Shown piece after piece: positions 11,657 to 24,700 of a stretch of DNA of 64,000 nucleotides. Below the pieces are notes generated by a model. That model was not told the DNA's origin. It worked only from the letters and a program-made list of their open reading frames with translations, and searched no databases. The position numbers were made by a program, and so were the translations under genes. The DNA is from Bombus terrestris (lineage: Eukaryota > Arthropoda > Insecta > Hymenoptera > Apidae). The DNA lies in contig NC_063271.1 of the NCBI RefSeq assembly GCF_910591885.1, forward strand, positions 8,921,001-8,985,000. The letters are read 5' to 3'. How positions within the stretch are numbered: position 1 is the stretch's first letter; each line of letters starts with the position of its first letter.

Positions 11657-13137
11657 ATGCCTTTAAAAGGTATAAATGTATTAGAATTGGCTGGGCTAGC
11701 ACCAGGCCCTTTTTGTGGAATGATATTAGCCCAATTTGGTGCATCTGTAATCAGAGTAGACAAGGTATAACTAATGATTAGGCGATCATGTTTTAAGCTC
11801 GTATTTTGGTCATGTATATATAAATTTTTAAATATTTATTTTTTATAGATTTATGGATCTTATAATGCCATTGATTGTCTGGGTCATGGAAAAAGGTCAA
11901 TTGCGTTAAATTTAAAAGTTTATGAAGGTTCTAATATATTTAGGAAATTGATCAATCAAAGTGATGTGCTTATAGACCCTTATAGACCTGGTTTGTATTC
12001 TTTAATAAATATATTATTGTTATTATATATATATTTTTTTAGATATTAATTAATATTAAAATAGGAGTAATGGAAAAAATGAAACTAGGACCAGAAGAAC
12101 TTATGGGAATAAACAAGAGGTTGATATATGCTAGGTTAACAGGATTTGGGCATAATGGACCTTATGCTAATATGGCTGGACATGATATAAATTATTTAGC
12201 TCTATCTGGTAATTTAAAAACACCATATGTATTCTAGCTTATTTTATTTTAAGTAAGACATATTTACTAAACTGCTTTTGATAATGTTCAGGTTTATTAT
12301 CATTATTTGGACGTCACAATCAGAAACCAACACCACCAGTCAATTTAGTAGCTGATTTTGCTGGTGGTGGATTAATGTGTGCTTTTGGTATAATACTAGC
12401 ATTATTTGAACGTAGCAAGAGTGGCATTGGTCAAGTGATTGATGCATCAATGGTAGATGGATCTGCATATCTAGGCAGTTGGTTCTTTAGATCTCAAAAT
12501 GTGCCTGGATTATGGGGAAATCCTCGTGGTAAAAATATGTAAGGATCTCTAAGTTATATCATTATCTATTTCCTATTTCTTTTATAGTTTCATATAAATA
12601 AATAATTAAATAATATTTCTTACAAATAGATTAGATTCTGGAACACACTTTTATGATACTTATGAAACAAAAGATAAACAATATATGTGTGTTGGAGCAA
12701 TTGAATCTAAGTTTTATGAGATATTTTTAGAGAAACTTGGAATTTCATCTCATGAAATGCCACAATTTGAGAATTTTGAAGAGAGCCGTAAAAAATTAGA
12801 AAAGATATTCAAACAAAAGACTCAAGCAGAATGGTGTGCCATATTTGATGGTACAGATGCTTGTGTAACACCTGTTCTAAATTTAAAAGATGTTGCATCA
12901 CATGCACATAATAAGGAAAGAAATATATTTAAGACTGAAGACAATGGTTTGGTAACTCCAAATCCTGCTCCACGTTTATCTCGTACTCCTGGAATGTCTA
13001 AAAAACATGAAGGAAGTGCTAAATTGGGTGAGCACACTACAGAAATTCTTACTGAATTAGATTTTAAACCAGAAGAAATTGCTAATTTAATAGCAAATGG
13101 AATTGTTAATCAAGGAATGAAACATTCTAAACTTTAA
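11657..13137 (+). CDS. Amacr: Alpha-methylacyl-CoA racemase
   Basis: Coding exons are 11657-11764, 11849-11990, 12065-12208, 12292-12538 and 12630-13137, all GT-AG and in phase. The product is 382 residues, the same length as human AMACR. It is a CaiB/BaiF family (class III CoA-transferase fold) enzyme that interconverts (R)- and (S)-2-methylacyl-CoA esters so that branched fatty acids and bile-acid-like intermediates can enter beta-oxidation. Visible features are the N-terminal GINVLELAGLAPGPFCGMILA, then GHGKRSIALNLK, the expected catalytic His in GHDINYLA (about residue 123) and Asp in NLVADFAGGG (about residue 153), and a C-terminal NPAPRLSRTPG. The protein ends SKL, a canonical peroxisomal targeting signal. 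The stop codon TAA is part of the TTAA that flanks the small element beginning at 13138. Confidence 0.96.
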
Positions 13138-13285
13138 CACGTTGACGCCGGCATGCATCATCGGCGGGTCACACGTGTCTGTCCCGAGGGGCGACAATGG
13201 GTTACACATGTATTTCACAAAATAGGTAGTGATCCAGCGCCGCCCCACGAAGCAGACAGTGAATTCGGGCGCCAGCGTCAACGTG
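13138..13285. mobile_element. 148-bp TTAA-flanked inverted-repeat element (piggyBac-type MITE)
   Basis: The left end CACGTTGACGCCGGC and the right end, whose complement reads CACGTTGACGCTGGC, form a 15-bp terminal inverted repeat with one mismatch. TTAA lies directly outside both ends (13134-13137 and 13286-13289), the target duplication of piggyBac-superfamily transposition. The interior is GC-rich compared with its surroundings and has no coding capacity. The left TTAA overlaps the last codon and stop of the racemase gene, so the element forms the start of that gene's 3' UTR. A candidate polyadenylation signal is at 13489-13494. Confidence 0.8.
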
Positions 13286-13488
13286 TTAAGCATATAATTT
13301 ATTCTCATTAAAATGTTTATATATATTTGTTAACTCATGCAATAATATAAGAAAGGTTGTTAGTGTCCTAAAAAGCGAAAAGCTAGCAGTTTATATTAAA
13401 GATTACTAATTACTCTATTTATTGACAATCAAAACTACTAGTAATCATATTTTTATATTTTCTTAATACAACTTATTGTCCTCAAGAA

Positions 13489-13494
13489 AATAAA
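13489..13494 (+). terminator. Candidate polyadenylation signal of the racemase gene
   Basis: AATAAA lies about 350 bases after the racemase stop and downstream of the small inserted element. If used, the mature 3' UTR would contain that element. Confidence 0.4.
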
Positions 13495-15103
13495 GTACCA
13501 ATATTAATGATAATTTTGTGGATATGCAAAATGGCTTTGGTATCTTTTATTGTTTCTGTCAGAATTTACAGGAAATAATATCAAAACAAATATTATTCCT
13601 ATGACGTATATTTTGTGTATGTTTCATTTCTTATGCATGGACATGGCTGTTCCTGTTAACTCTTGAAGGTCAACACGAACAACGTGCTCTGTATAATTGT
13701 ATGTTCTTCAGGCACAGTGTATGTATATTTATGGGGAAGAAACGAAAAATTGCACTTTCATTGTTTAACGATAAAAAATTAAACTTTAAACACTTAAATA
13801 AGCTGATACACTTTAAGAGTATATATGCGCACGTGATTATGCCCCTATTTGAGGATTGAATGTTTACAGTTGAAAGTTTACAGTGTATCTTGCTTGTATA
13901 AATGTTTGAGAATGTTTGTCTTCTACAAAAATTGAAAAATACCTGTACAAGTCGATGGATGAAGAATGTTTATGTTCTCCTCGGAATGTCCGCGGTTTGT
14001 CTCATGTATTCAGAATGCACGTTGATTGGTTGTTATCAAAACTTAATTTTCTAATCAACGGTACCCTGACTGTCAGGACTACCTTTCCATGCGCTTTCTT
14101 CTGGTAAGGGCGTAAACTGAACTGACACGAGGTGTTCGTTTTTCCGGAAAGATCGTGATATTCCTCCTGGTCAGAAACTTTGGCAATTTGTACTGTTATA
14201 ATATATTTCCAAATTATTCTTTAGAAATACTAAATTTATAACACATCTCTGGTTATTAAGTGTGCATTAAATTAAAATTCTAAGTAATTCTAAAAATATG
14301 CTGTCTATTACTTATAATATTTAATAATTTAAGAATTTAGCTCAAAAATCGCTTTCTTTGCGATCGTGCTAATAGCTTTACCGATGATGGCCTCATGTGC
14401 TTCTTTTGTGTGTACCCGACGGAACATCTTATGTGTAATACATATCTTAATAGTTTATAGTGGATAGTTCACTTTGCATATTTACATATATATTATGTTG
14501 AATTATTTATAATTGAGAGAGCGATATTATATTGATATATATTATTATATTCATATTATATATATAGCAGTATTATATATTATTATAAAAGCACTTGTTA
14601 GTGATACAATATTTATTCTATCATACAAGAGGATTCTTGTTAGTGGTTGTGTCTGTATACAAACAAATTGCTACTAACTGGGTGAAATTAAAAAGTAATC
14701 TATTTTAAAATATGTAAGTATTCATATTGCAGCAATTCTCGCGACAATGTGTGTTACATATTATGAACCATTTTTTGTAACTGATTAATTTTATTTACAA
14801 TAAATAATCGTGTTAACTAATTTCTAGATTACCTTAGATAATTACTAACACATTGTTAACTAATATGACTGACATTTCCTAAAATAAATTTTTAATAATT
14901 TACAAGTAAAATTTATATATAAAACACATATATTTTACGATTTAACAATGGAAAAATTGGTGCAGCATAAAAGCAACGTAATACAATTAATTGTGTCATA
15001 TATCTTGAAATTTAGCATACAATTGCAACATAGTTTCATTATAAATATCGGATATTTGTTACAAACTACATCAACAGATATGAAGCATATTTGTACAATA
15101 CCA
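13495..15103. other. Convergent intergenic region, nothing coding supported
   Basis: AT-rich DNA lies between the convergent racemase and PTPA genes. A slightly GC-richer block at about 13960-14190 contains a short frame without recognisable similarity. No RNA gene was recognised. Confidence 0.5.
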
Positions 15104-16672
15104 TTACTGAGTCGGTGGTGGTTGCAATGGTTGATCTCGACGAGGTCCCCTTTTAACAGGTGGAACAGACGCCGGTTTTATCGATAATAAAGAACCAAAT
15201 AAAACGTGTTGTATAACAGGAAATTTTGCTAAAACCTGTGTATGATGTTTAAAACGTCATTATCTAATTATCATATTGATAAGTTTATGGCGAGTTGTTA
15301 GCAATAATATTTACCTCAGCTCTGTACATTTTAATAAGACCATTATTTACTTTGACCCAAGAAGATACTGCACTAACATTCCATAACTGATTTGAATGTT
15401 CAGCAAATGGACCTATCTTTACCTAAAATAACATTTGCTTTTAAAATATATAAAAACGGCTAACGTTACAATATATGTGGGTGCATATATATGTATACAA
15501 ACTTTTGAAATAAATTCAATACAACCAAGAAACATATATTGTTTGTTAAAAGCTTGAATAATATCTGGTTCAACAAAGTGACGAGGTTCTATACGAGGAT
15601 GTCCTGAAATGTATATCATTTTTTGTGTATATTTATGCATATCTTTGAAATATATTATGATAAAAAATAAAAAAGTTGGTGCAAGACAATACCAATTAAT
15701 TGAGCACTTCCCCATATAAATGGAACAAATTGATAGTCATCTAAGCTCCATACACCATGACTACCTGCTGGTTCCATCCGATAAGTTAATTGTAATCTAC
15801 GCACTAATTCCAGATATCTTACAAAAAAGAAAAACTATTTTAATCTCTGGTAATACACAAAATATTAGAATATCAAGTTCAATAAAAATTACCTGTTAAA
15901 TATTTTTACAACTACAGCTACTTTATCATCCTGTGTGAAAGCACCAATTTTGAACATACAACATAAAAACATTAAAAATGCCATTTCATGTCCTGTACCA
16001 TAATCTATACGCGTTGGATTTCCAAAGCCTTCATATAAATACTGGACTATTTCTGGAACTGCTCTATGTAATTTTTCTGGCAACACTTTTTGTAATTCTG
16101 CTACTCCATTCTAAAATATTATGAATCAATAGATTTTGAAGATGGCTATATAAAAGTAATATATATTTACCTGTTGTAATCTTTCATGCCATTCTCTAAA
16201 CGATTTGTTACCAAAACGTTGGGGCTGCTCAGTGGGAGGTATCTGTGTTATCCATTCATCAAATTCATTAAGCATTTGAACAATATTGGCTATTGTAGGA
16301 CTTTGTGTGTATTCAGCATTTAAAGCTTTTCCCTGAACCGATTCATTTAAGGCCAATATAAATCCCAAGTATTCCTAAAAAATATTTTTGCATGTTTTTT
16401 CATACGATAAAGATCCTTGAATACTGAAAATTGTTATAATATTAAATATCAGTAATAAAAAAGAAATAGTATGCAAATTCTTACAAAATATGCTTCTGAT
16501 TTTTCCCAAACTACCATATCAGATGGTACTTTAATCGACTTTTTCGGGACAACGAATTCATGATCGTCGGCTACAATATAATTAAAAGGAAATTACTCGA
16601 TATTATTAAATATATTTATTTTAATTAATGTTTGAAATACGTACGATTTACAGGTGACTTTGACGTTGACAT
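15104..16672 (-). CDS. Ptpa: Serine/threonine-protein phosphatase 2A activator (PTPA)
   Basis: Eight coding exons in transcript order are 16672-16645, 16570-16485, 16374-16171, 16110-15893, 15817-15693, 15603-15503, 15422-15315 and 15235-15104. All are in phase and give 333 residues, a normal PTPA length. PTPA is a peptidyl-prolyl isomerase-like chaperone that binds ATP together with the PP2A catalytic subunit and helps load its active-site metals. Family signatures seen are SDMVVWEKSEAYFEYLGF, the highly conserved NPTRIDYGTGHEMAF (around residues 137-151), LELVRRLQLTYRMEPAGSHG, VWSLDDYQFVPFIWGSAQL, GHPRIEP and FKIGAF. The C-terminus is a Pro-rich tail (PPVKRGPRRDQPLQPPPTQ). The first exon is only 28 bases; its donor at GTACGT keeps the frame. 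The gene is divergent from SMARCAL1. Confidence 0.96.
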
Positions 16673-17074
16673 CGTACTTATCACAGAATTTGGTTATTAT
16701 TCATTGAAAATATACATATAATTAATAATAAACAAAAAAAGAAGATATATTTACGTTACATATACAAACACATGTATATAAGATGTATGCGAAACATTTG
16801 AGTTGCAAACGTATATTATTAAGAGTTAAATTGCTTTGGACATTCGTAATAGACACGTACGAACCCAACTCTGAAATCTTTAAAATTGAACAAGATAGAT
16901 ATTAAAAAATGTTTTTAATAAGTTGATTTTGACAACAACAAAATTTCATAAGGTCAAAAATTTATAGAAAAATTAAAGAATGCTCATACATATCTCTTTC
17001 ACATTAAATCCACTAAAAGTTAACTAAATCTTCAAAAGTTACTGAAAATATATTTTGACCCACAATTATACAAA

Positions 17075-17346
17075 ACAGGTTTCGACACTCATATACCGAA
17101 GCCTAGGGAAAACAGTACAAAAATTGAGTTTTGACTAGTTGTGAAAAATCAACATGGAAGACAAAAAGGTTCTCATTCTGCGCATGTGTGATGTGCTCTG
17201 AATGTCTCAGACAGAGACGGAGACGCTCAGTTCATCTTCGTCTGTCTCGCAAGAACGCGAATTTCGTTGATCATCCATGTTGATTTTTCATAATTAGACA
17301 CGATTCAATTTTTGAACGATTTTCTCTAGCGAGTGTCGAAACCTGT
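17075..17346. mobile_element. Inverted-repeat element, copy 1 (about 272 bp)
   Basis: The left end ACAGGTTTCGACACTC (17075-17090) is matched exactly in inverse by GAGTGTCGAAACCTGT (17331-17346). The inverted similarity continues inward imperfectly for about 80 bases on each side, through a block reading GAAAAATCAACATGGA. This is the structure of a foldback-type or miniature inverted-repeat element. There is no coding capacity and target-site duplications are not clear. It lies between the divergent PTPA and SMARCAL1 start codons. Confidence 0.7.
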
Positions 17347-17544
17347 TTATATGATCGTGTTTTAATCAGCGAGTCAAATCAGGAAAGATAAATAAAACCA
17401 CGTGGTCAAAATCTAGGGGATACTAGGATTCGTAATTTTGAAATATTATAAATAGGAAGTTATTTTTCTAAATTTGAGCTTTTTAAGTTAAATTATATCA
17501 ATTTTATGTTTATAGATCTCACTTACTATTACGTATAAACAGGT

Positions 17545-17835
17545 CATATAAACAAGTTTTGTTACTCGTTAGGGAAAATCATCCGAAAATTGAGTCGTGA
17601 AAACCTAACATGAAAGATAATAAAGTTCCCTTTTTTGCGAGATAGACAGAGATGAATAGAGTATCTTTGTCTCTGTCTGAGACATTCATACCATGTCACG
17701 CATGCGTAGAACAGGACCTTTTCGTCTTCCATGACGGCTTTTCACGACTCAATTTCCGGACAGTTTCTTCTATGCTTTCGGTATATGAGTGTAGAATGTC
17801 GAGTGTTGAGACATTGACATATGATTGTGGTTTTA
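17545..17835. mobile_element. Inverted-repeat element, copy 2, opposite orientation
   Basis: The complement of this stretch aligns along most of its length with the copy at 17075-17346. Shared blocks are CACTCATATACCGAA, CATGGAAGACGAAAAGGT against CATGGAAGACAAAAAGGT, GAATGTCTCAGACAGAGAC and CATCTCTGTCTATCTCGCAA against CATCTTCGTCTGTCTCGCAA. The ends are more degenerate, so it is either older or was truncated and diverged. The short + strand ORF here is a by-product. Confidence 0.6.
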
Positions 17836-18232
17836 TTTATATCCGCTTCTTATGACGATTTACTCAGGTTAACTACTGACAAATACTTTTCCTTAAATTA
17901 CGTAAACAAATTGTGTTCAAACTTTAAATCGACTTAAATTCTAACTACGTAATTATCAAATACGACAAATACGTATTAATATTTTTTATATATGTTGTAC
18001 AAATTGTGAAAGCTGTATTATGCAGGATAAGATGACAGGATAAGATGATTTAAATTGTGAAATAAACGAAAATGGGAAATTATCAGTATTATCATTTATT
18101 TTTAAAACTATATTGAATGTGTACGATTTATAAGAAAAGGCGTTTATATATATATATATCAGGTTTGTATACACTACAAAAATCAACATTTTTTTATCGT
18201 ATAAGTTTTTTAATAAAGTTTATATTCTAAGC

Positions 18233-21187
18233 ATGAGTTATTCTCAAGAAGAAATAGAGAAGAAGCGTTTATTAGCTTTACAACGTAAAAAGGAATCTCA
18301 ATTGAAAAACAATTCATTCATCCCTAATACAAATACAAGAAATAGTATTACTTCTGCTAATAGTAGTATCATAACTAATGAAAATAAATCATACAATAGC
18401 CCAAAAGTTTTTGGACATGGTTCATCAAAATATGTTGACTATAAAGCAAAATCTGAGAACAATTGTTTCAAGCATAATGGAAAACTTAATAAACAAAATG
18501 AACGATTTAATCCTATGTCAACAAAGAATTTTTTTGGTCAGAAATCTTGCATTACAGCAAAATGTTACATGTTAACTGACGAAAGATTTGTATTAGAAAC
18601 TTCATCATATTTGCCTCCACTTGTTGAGGCAATAAAGAAAGTTACAAGCAGATTATATGGTAATATAAGAGTAATATATTCTTAAATTTAACATAAATAA
18701 ATAAATTTTAATTGCTAAACATAGAATATATAAATAACGGTACCTATTATATATCATATTTTTATTTTAGATATCAAAACTAAACAATGGAATTTTCTCT
18801 TAAAAGACTATGAAGCAGTAATGGAAAAGGTTATTAATTTCAAATCTGATATACAAATTACAGGATTACCAAAGCCAATCCTTCAGGTATTATATTGAAG
18901 AATAATATATTGTATTGTGTGTATATATATATTTTTTAAATGTTTTTAGATTTTCAGGAAAGATGACACCTCAATGAATACTGAAAATATTAATCTATTA
19001 GACATTGATCCTCAGTTAGTAAAGAATTTAATGCCCTTTCAACGAGAAGGAGTTTGGTATAACTACATAATTTACATGTGTTTTTAAATTTTAAATAGGA
19101 TAGAATTAAATTTATTATTTTCAGCTATGGAATATCTAAAGGTGGTCGTTGTATGATCGCTGATGATATGGGTTTAGGAAAGACCATTCAAGCACTAGGC
19201 ATTGCGCATTATTTTAGAAAGAATTGGCCCCTCCTTATTGTTACACCCGCTTCAGTCAGGTTTGACAATGAAGAATATTATGCTAAATAGATATATTTCA
19301 TTGTATTAAAGCAAATAGTACAAATGATTTTAAATGATTTAGGTATCAATGGGCAGAAGCAATATATACATTTTTGCCATCTGTACCTGCTCATTACATT
19401 CACCAATTTGCAAATACCAAAGACTGTATTGATGGTAGTAAAATCGTTATTACAACATATGATCTTTTAGCCCGAGCGATGGACACGTTTGAACGCCAAA
19501 TTTTTGGTTTTGTTATTTTGGTATGTTAAAAAACAATATATTGATTAAATATAAATAGGAATATACATATATAACAGGAATAAATAAATTTATGTATAGG
19601 ATGAGTCTCATGCATTGAAAAGTGTTAAAACTGCGAGATTTAAGGCTGCACAATGTGTAGTTTTGCAAGCGTGTCATGTTGTTTTGCTATCTGGGACACC
19701 TGCTTTATCAAGACCCATGGAATTATATTCCCAAATAAATCTTATAATGCCAAATTTTATGGGGTAATGTAAAATGTTCATTATATGTAATTTACGTATG
19801 AGTAAACAAGTATTATTTTTACATAGATATCAAGAATATGGAATTCGGTATTGTGCAGGAGAAAAAACTTCATATGGATGGGATTTTAGTGGATCGTCAA
19901 ACATGCAAGAATTGCAGTTATTATTAAGACGCACTTGCGTAATTCGAAGATTAAAAAATGATGTTTTAAATCAATTACCGGCGAAAAAAAGGTGAAGAAT
20001 AAGTATACTTATATCAAATTATTTGGATAGTACATAAGCATACATTTGAATTTGTACAAATATAAATGTTTATTTTACTAAAAAAATTTAGAGAAGTTAT
20101 TATACTAGATCCAGGCTTAATAAAAGTTGGTACTAAAGAAATGGTAGAAATTTCTAAGAAACTGGAGCGAGAGGTTCTGAATGGTGTGGAAAGACATCAT
20201 ACTCTTTTGCAGTATTATAATGAATCTGGTGTTGCTAAACAAAAGGCTATATGGTATATATAAATAACATTTTTATTTAGTAAATAATCACTAAAGTTAC
20301 AAATACAATTTTATATAATAAAACTATTTAGTATAATAATAAATATTGTTTAATATATATAATATTATTTCAGTGATTATATTTCCAAGCTGTTCATGAA
20401 AAAGCAAAAGTTCATTATATTTGCCCATCATCAAAATGTTATGGATGCTATTTGTGATGTTGCAGAATCTATGGATATAAAGTATTATACTTACAATGCA
20501 TACACTAGTGTATAAAGATAAAATTTTTATTTATTCAAAACTTATTTATGCGTTTCAGATATATTAGAATTGATGGAAAAATAAATCCAGAACGTAGAAA
20601 ATATCAAATCGACCAATTTCAGAACTGTGACGATTGCATGGTAGCAGTATTATCAATCACAGCAGCGAACGCCGGAATTACATTAACAGCTGCGAAACTT
20701 GCAGTTTTTGCAGAACTATTTTGGAATCCTGGAGTATTTATCGTTTATTTTATTTTTTGAAATCATAATTACTTAAAATCAGATTCATTTTATATAATCT
20801 GTTTTATTATAGATATTGTGTCAAGCGGAAGATAGGGTACACAGAATTGGTCAAGATAATAGTGTTATCATTCAATATTTGGTTGCAAAACAAACAGCAG
20901 ACGATTATTTGTGGCCGTTAATTCAGAAAAAGATGAATGTATTGAACGAGGTTGGACTTGATCAAAATTTTTCTCTAAAAGATATTGATGTTACTGTACA
21001 AGCATTCCGTTCAGAACAAAAAACCTTGGATAGTTTTACGGATAACTCACAAAAAATAGTACACAGTAACGAGAATGCAACAAAAAATACATCACAAAGT
21101 CAATTTTCCTCAACTGAAGAGTTTCAAGAATTACTTGATTTAAATGAAGAAGACTTCGAATTTTGTGATTGGGATGATATGAAATGA
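18233..21187 (+). CDS. Marcal1: SMARCAL1 / HARP annealing helicase
   Basis: Eleven coding exons are 18233-18659, 18771-18886, 18950-19056, 19125-19259, 19343-19520, 19600-19763, 19827-19991, 20092-20253, 20374-20481, 20559-20733 and 20813-21187. All junctions are GT-AG and in phase, and the product is 703 residues. The first 27 residues (YSQEEIEKKRLLALQRKKE) resemble the RPA-binding motif that recruits SMARCAL1 to single-stranded DNA. One HARP domain follows (about 102-165, with TAKCYML, RLYDIKTKQWNF). The SNF2 ATPase shows Walker A in DDMGLGKTIQ (about 230-239), DESH (322-325), LSGTP (about 351-355) and the C-terminal lobe motif AEDRVHRIGQ (584-593). The enzyme rewinds RPA-coated DNA and remodels stalled replication forks. 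There is a single HARP domain where vertebrates have two. The C-terminal tail is acidic and ends DLNEEDFEFCDWDDMK. Confidence 0.96.
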
Positions 21188-21248
21188 AAAACTTATTTTT
21201 ATACAGTATATTGTTTACATTGTGAAAAGTGTATAAATGCATTCAAAT

Positions 21249-21254
21249 AATAAA
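21249..21254 (+). terminator. Polyadenylation signal of SMARCAL1
   Basis: AATAAA lies about 60 bases after the SMARCAL1 stop codon, a usual distance for a short insect 3' UTR. Confidence 0.5.
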
Positions 21255-21756
21255 AGCATCAATTATTTTCTACACATTGTATATAAATATAGCTATTAAT
21301 AGTAATAAAGTTTTTCGTATTAATGAATGTGGATATTTTAATAATGTTAAAAATTCCATTAAAGAAAATATAAGAATATTTTTATTTTTCAATTACGAAC
21401 GTATAATATCTTTTTATTATACAAACTTTATTTCGTATATACAAAAGTACAAAAATTAGGTTTCCTCCAATTTTAAAAATTCGAAATTACTAGTAGTTTT
21501 AAGTTGCTATTGCAGTGTTTACACTAGTTTTATTAATATGTGTTTACAACGAACGATAATTCAATAAATGCGCGAGCAGATTTAATCCTACGTTATTGCA
21601 CGTCTTATATCAATATAGTTATAGCTTATACTTTGAATATTTACCGCACAAACGAATGTTCTTCAATGCAGTGTTTCTCACGAAACTAATGTTTATCTGT
21701 TGGTTTAAGTCGCGTGAAAATATCTATTTATATTATTTATAACAAAGATACTTGCA

Positions 21757-24700
21757 ATGTCCATTTTTAACGCTCACGAGTTTTTAGGTGCATTGTGTAA
21801 ACGTTATGTAATTTCACTGCCATCAATAAATTTATCTAGAACTCAAAAAGCAAGTATCTCTTTTCGAGGTTAGAATAAATATATTTACATTCTATAATTT
21901 CTATATTATATAATATTTATGGAATGATATTTTATACCTTTTGAATTATTTTATTACTTTTAGTAATATAATGAATATTTATATACAAAATTTGTACGAT
22001 ATTAGTTTATAATGGAGTAGTCAATTTTATTCTAATATTTTCCTTTTTTTCTTGTAGATTTTTATTATTTGTCTTACTGGAGGATCATTACTATTAGGAG
22101 GACTAGCACAGTTTTTAAAGAGACGTAGAAGACGTCCTTGTCCTTCTTCAAGAAGAACGCTAAGGGAGCTAAAACAAAGATTTACTGCTGCAAAGAGCTC
22201 TAATTTTGGTAATTGATTACAATAGCATATAATTTTATAAGTAGATTTTATAAGTTGAGATTATGATAAACATATAATGTAAACTTTATTAATGCTATAA
22301 CAAAATCTTATGATATTTATGTCTTATTTGTAGATGTATTATCCCAAGCATCATGGGCAAGAAAAAGTGAAGCTAGCAGCAAAAGTCATATAAGTGATCG
22401 AGCATCACTTATATCTTCTGTTCCAGGGGGTCCAGATGGTGATATAAGACTTACTCCACAACAGTATGGGGTTCTTGGTAAGTGTTTTTCATACATAGCT
22501 CTCATAGTTTTCAATGTAGTTGTACAATACCTTAAATGTGCCTTTATACTTACTATGCCTTATATAACTTCTAAAAGATTCTGGAATATTTCAATAATAT
22601 TTTTGTGATTATAAAATTTGAAGATAAAATTATATCAACATTATCAATCTATTTATACTTCCTTATCGGAATTAGAAAATGAAATAATATAAAACAATCA
22701 GATATTTAAATGGTTCTTAACTTTAATGAGAATTTTTATTATACACATGGGTGGGGGTGTACAGTAAGGTAATATTACTAAAGAAAAGAATAATGTAGTA
22801 ATAAGACAATGTAGAATACATTTTGTAGCACACGAAATATTTTTCACTTGTGTGCGTTTATACATAGAGAAGGAGAATAAGAGGGGAAGAAACTGCATTT
22901 GTTTTTACATAATAATTTATATCATAATAATTTATAAATAATGTATCTGTGCAATGCATATATTTCTAAAAAACTGGGTTGTCCTGGGTATTGCTAAATG
23001 CAGGCATTTTTACATTGGAGTTTTTATTAACATTTTCTCAAAGGCGTACAGAAATATGAAGAAGCAACTAAAAAATAAGCAGTAATTTCTTTTCTTCCAA
23101 ATATAGAGGTATCCTATTATCATTTGTATCTTTCATCAATTTTTATCTTGAAAACATACTATCCATTTATTTTGGGCCACGTCCATCGCATCACTTTATT
23201 CACAATGAGAAAATATTGCTGACAGTATTAGATATCATTATCTTGCATTATTTTCTACCTATTTTTTTTTTTCTTCTGCTTCATTTAAACACGCAACATT
23301 CTAAAATTCACATGTCCCAATCTCGCAACAAATTATTGCTTTCTATAATAAGTAACAAATTATTTAACAGAATATGTCACATTCCTTTACATCTACATAA
23401 AATTTTTACTGAATATCACAATATTGTGATTAGGCTTACTTCGGTTAATGTTACTATAAACTCATGGACAATGTGTTCGTGTTCAAAATGAATGTTTCCT
23501 TCTCACATTTTTTCCGTTAGTGCTATAATGTAATAAAATATGGATAATTCGTACGATGTTATTTACCACTGTTAGAAAAAATTATAAATGATTAAATAAG
23601 TTCGTAACAATTATACCTAATGAGAGTATAGAAATTACGTTATATACATATACAAATGTATCAAGAAAATATCATCGAAAGGAAAAAAGAGAATGAACGA
23701 CATATATAATTATTTTTCCTGAATTTTCAACATAAATACGTTTAAAATTAAACGTAGTTATTACGTTATAAGTCCATATTTCTCGTCTCGCTTATTAAAC
23801 AAATGTACCTTACAAATTATTAACGTATCTATACAAATTAAAATACTGCATTCCTTTGTTATTACAATTTCCATTAATAATTATTTTCTAGGAATCTGCA
23901 AGCCCTATCACTTTACATGAGACAGATGGGTACACAAAATATCGTATTATTTTTACAGAATTGGAAACAAATCACCTTCAATAATATAATAATTAAAACC
24001 TATTAACCTACTATACCCATTCTCAAATAACGTGCACTTCTTTCAATATTTTTATTATGTAGCAATTCTCCTACTATTTCATTTTATCTAAGGGCTCCTC
24101 AAAGCTTTGCATCAGTCAGATAAATGATATTGAAACAGCGTTGAAAAAATACAGGTACCCATCCACCTGTACTCTACATATTCTTACTCGCTACACCTTT
24201 ATAAATCTTACAATTGTCTAAAATTATACTGCAATCTCAAAAATATATATTGTAATTGCGTTAACTCGCGAATCTTTGTCCCTCCGTAATCATTTTTTTC
24301 TTCATCATTTTTACCTTCAATTTCCCACTCGTTTACTCGTCGTTATTTCTCCCAATTTTTCAGAAACTATACATATATTTATATATATATGTATATATAG
24401 TTGCCCGAGAATAATACCTGCAGTAATCCTAAACTCTCTTTGAACACGATTCTCAAAGAAAAGGGTATCATCCTTTCTGTATCTCATGTTTTTACTCTCT
24501 ATTTTCCCATCCAAAGCTTGTTTTCAAAGACTTTTCTAGAAGAAGATCCTAGAACGTGCACTTTTGCGAAGGCATAAAATAGTTTAGCTGGAAAATCGAT
24601 TCACAGCGAAGATTAGTTTAAAGACGGAATGTCGTTAGTTTACACATTCATCAATTAATTCAACAATATAGAGGTAAATGTTAACGATCCACAGGCTGTT

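Larger units (their letters stand above)
16673..18232. promoter_or_regulatory. Divergent upstream region of PTPA (-) and SMARCAL1 (+)
   Basis: About 1.56 kb separates the two start codons, so both promoters must lie here unless there are distant 5' exons. The region is AT-rich apart from the two related inverted-repeat elements. No TATA box or initiator was assigned with confidence. A (TA)n run is at about 18147-18160. Confidence 0.45.
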
